Positions 62,188 through 64,000 of a stretch of 64,000 nt of DNA are shown piece by piece. The translations under genes were made by a program, and so were the position numbers. This DNA is from Acidobacteriota bacterium (lineage in GTDB: Bacteria > Acidobacteriota > Terriglobia > Bryobacterales > Bryobacteraceae), in the NCBI GenBank assembly GCA_017307505.1, contig JAFKEE010000030.1, positions 62,001 to 126,000 on the forward strand, read 5' to 3'. The notes beneath the pieces are model-generated. The model saw only the letters and a list, made by a program, of their open reading frames with translations, ran no database searches and was not told where the DNA came from. Position 1 is the stretch's first letter. The number at the start of each line of letters is the position of its first letter.

Positions 62188-63999
62188 TCAGGGCTTCAGG
62201 CTCTCCACGAAGAACCGGGTCTGCTTTTCCAGCATGTGCTGCCGGGCCTTGCCCATGACGCCGTGGCTTTTGCCTGAGTAAATCACCGTCTCGAAGTCCT
62301 TACCAGCCACCTGGAGAGCGTTCATCATCTGCAAGGCATTGCCGAACAGCACGTTATCGTCTTCGATGTTATGCATCAGCAGGAGCTTGCCCTTGAGATT
62401 GGCGGCGGAATGGACGGGTGAGCTGGATTTGTAGCCGTCCTCGTTCTCCTGGGGGCGGCCCAGATAGCGTTCCGTGTAGATGGTGTCATAGTTCCGCCAA
62501 TCGGTGACGGCGGCGCCCGCGGCTCCGGCCTGGAAGACCTCGGGCGCGTTGAGCAGGGCGTAGAGGGTCATATAGCCGCCGTAGCTCCAGCCGTAGATGC
62601 CCACGCGGCTGGTGTCGGCGAAGCCGAGTTTGGCAAGGTAGCCCACACCCTCCTTCTGGTCGTCGAGTTCCTGTTTGCCCAGGCGGCGGTTGATGGGGGC
62701 TTCGAACTGATGGCCGCGCCCGTAGGAGCCCCGGTTGTCCATCTGCCAGATGAGGAAGCCTTTGTGGGCCATCACCTGTTCCCAGTTGAGCCCGCTGTAG
62801 GCGTTGCGGACGGTCTGGGCGTGAGGGCCGCCGTAAATCGACACCAGGACCGGATACTTCTTCGCAGGATCAAAGCCGGCGGGTTTGATCAGGCGGCCGT
62901 AGAAGAGGGTCCCGTCCGAGCCTTTGAAGGTGTGGATTTCGCTCTTGAGAATGTTGTACTCCTCCTCCTGCTTGCGGTCGGCCTCGCGCCAGACCTTGAC
63001 CTCGGAGCCGTCGTCGGCTTTGTTGAGAGTCGAGCGGGACGGGTTTTCGAGATTGGAGAAGGTATCGAGGTAATACTGGCAGCCGGGGCCCATGGAGATG
63101 CTGTGGGTACCTGCGCCTTTGGTGAGCTGGCGTTTGTCCTTGCCATTGAAGCCGATGACGTAGAGTTGCCGCTCCAGCGGGCTGGTCTCGCTGCTGGTGT
63201 ACCAGATTTTCTTTGCCTTTTCATCGATGCACGAGACCGCGGTCACTTCCCAGTCGCCCTTGGTGAGCTGCTTTTCGCGTTTGCCGTCGGCGTTGTAGAG
63301 GTAGATATGGCGGAAGCCGTCGCGCTCGGACGAGAGCAGGATGCGGCCGTCAGTCAGGAACTCGAAGTCGTCGCTGATGTTGATCCAGGCGGGATCGGAT
63401 TCCTCAATGAGAAGCTGCGATTTGCCGTTCCGGGCGTCGGCGGCCAGGATCCACAGATGGTTCTGGGTGCGATTGAGACGGTGGACGACGACGCGGTCGG
63501 AGTCGGGCGTCCAGTGGACCCGGGCCAGGAGGTAGTCGCGGTTTTCGCCGAAGTCCATCCAGCGAGTGAGTCCGCCGGTGATGCCGACGACCCCGATGCG
63601 CACGTCGGCATTGCTGGTGCCGGCTTTGGGGTAGCGCTGGGGCTCGGCGACGGCGTCGATTTTGAGATGGTCGGCCTGGGGATAGAGAGGCTCCCCGCTG
63701 ACGTCGAACTGCATGTATGCAATGGACTTGGAGTCCGGCGACCACCAGTGGGCGGTGCCCAGGTCGAGCTCCTCGGGGTAGACCCAGTCGAGGGTCGCGT
63801 TCCAGCGGGTGGCGGAGCTGTCGGTGGTCAACTGGGTGACCTTCTTTGTTGCCAGCTCCATGACGTAGAGCTCGTAGCCGCGGCGGAAACTCACTTTCTG
63901 CCCGTCAGGAGAGAGTTTGGGATCGCGTTCGGGGATTTCGGTCGCTGTGAGCTGTTCCAGTTTGTTGGATTCGTCTGTCCACAGGAACAGGTCGCCGTT
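62188..63999 (-). CDS. S9-family dipeptidyl peptidase IV-like protease (5' part outside window)
   Basis: The frame is open to the right edge (NGDLFLWTDESNKLEQLT is the first visible text), so about 603 C-terminal residues are present. A beta-propeller domain (DPP IV N-terminal type) fills roughly the first 340 residues, then the alpha/beta hydrolase domain: YPVLVSIYGGPHAQTVRN, the nucleophile elbow GWSYGGYM, Asp in HNIEDDNVLF, and His in YSGKSHGVM. The order Ser-Asp-His and the propeller are the S9B pattern (removal of N-terminal X-Pro dipeptides). A signal peptide would lie outside the window. Confidence 0.9.
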   Translation of the reverse strand, partial: NGDLFLWTDESNKLEQLTATEIPERDPKLSPDGQKVSFRRGYELYVMELATKKVTQLTTDSSATRWNATLDWVYPEELDLGTAHWWSPDSKSIAYMQFDVSGEPLYPQADHLKIDAVAEPQRYPKAGTSNADVRIGVVGITGGLTRWMDFGENRDYLLARVHWTPDSDRVVVHRLNRTQNHLWILAADARNGKSQLLIEESDPAWINISDDFEFLTDGRILLSSERDGFRHIYLYNADGKREKQLTKGDWEVTAVSCIDEKAKKIWYTSSETSPLERQLYVIGFNGKDKRQLTKGAGTHSISMGPGCQYYLDTFSNLENPSRSTLNKADDGSEVKVWREADRKQEEEYNILKSEIHTFKGSDGTLFYGRLIKPAGFDPAKKYPVLVSIYGGPHAQTVRNAYSGLNWEQVMAHKGFLIWQMDNRGSYGRGHQFEAPINRRLGKQELDDQKEGVGYLAKLGFADTSRVGIYGWSYGGYMTLYALLNAPEVFQAGAAGAAVTDWRNYDTIYTERYLGRPQENEDGYKSSSPVHSAANLKGKLLLMHNIEDDNVLFGNALQMMNALQVAGKDFETVIYSGKSHGVMGKARQHMLEKQTRFFVESLKP

Positions 64000-64000
64000 G

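Overview
The window is GC-rich bacterial chromosome and reads as Acidobacteria of the Solibacteres/Bryobacterales type. The indicators are an ADOP-type orphan ABC permease, an Oar-like TonB-dependent receptor end, a TIGR03437-type C-terminal domain, a DUF1592/DUF1552 cytochrome-Tat pair, and a protein of the acidobacterial family that opens with a RSTGP-type motif. This placement is inference from gene content. I saw no rRNA, tRNA, CRISPR array or intact transposase.

Layout. 0-3 kb: the C-terminal part of a large outer-membrane receptor and a secreted protein of mutarotase-like appearance. 3-9.1 kb (minus): a CzcCBA-type heavy-metal efflux operon (RND pump, adaptor lipoprotein, TolC-like channel) led by a small Cys/His-rich exported protein. 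9.2-12.7 kb: a lipase-like hydrolase and the ADOP permease. 13.2-14.5 kb: a 441-residue protein I do not recognise. 15.0-20.1 kb (minus): a tightly overlapping TonB receptor, YfiR and hybrid-kinase operon. 21.0-23.1 kb: a PAS-GAF sigma-54 activator. 23.4-27.1 kb: ergothioneine genes egtB and egtD followed by DUF427 and VOC genes. 27.1-30.3 kb (minus): an operon of alpha/beta hydrolase, flavoprotein disulfide reductase and aquaporin. 30.3-32.1 kb: a gene-poor stretch holding a 109-bp tandem repeat with an internal hairpin, next to a decayed gene. 32.1-38.1 kb: a multicopy-family hypothetical, an OmpA-domain protein and the DUF1592/DUF1552 pair. 38.2-40.5 kb: a hydrolase, an exported DinB protein and a GNAT acetyltransferase. 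40.5-46.5 kb (minus): an NdvB-like glucan synthase without its phosphorylase half, paired with an ABC exporter behind a palindromic operator. 46.8-49.5 kb (minus): a DapA-like lyase and an F0 ATP synthase cluster (atpZ, atpI, atpB, atpE) ending in a strong terminator. 49.7-53.2 kb: a DPP7-like S46 peptidase divergent from an ATP-grasp-like protein. 53.5-57.9 kb: a PDZ/GAF/PAS histidine kinase with its NtrC-type regulator. 58-64 kb: an ABM monooxygenase, a TIGR03437 surface protein, a FecR-domain protein and the 3' part of an S9 dipeptidyl peptidase.

The most unusual signal is the hairpin repeat family. The array at 30.84-31.34 kb and a diverged single copy at 20.37-20.43 kb keep the same flanks but carry different, still fully paired stems. 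Both lie just past the stop of what looks like the same decayed gene. Next in interest are the shortened NdvB-like synthase with its exporter and the TonB receptor-YfiR-hybrid kinase operon.
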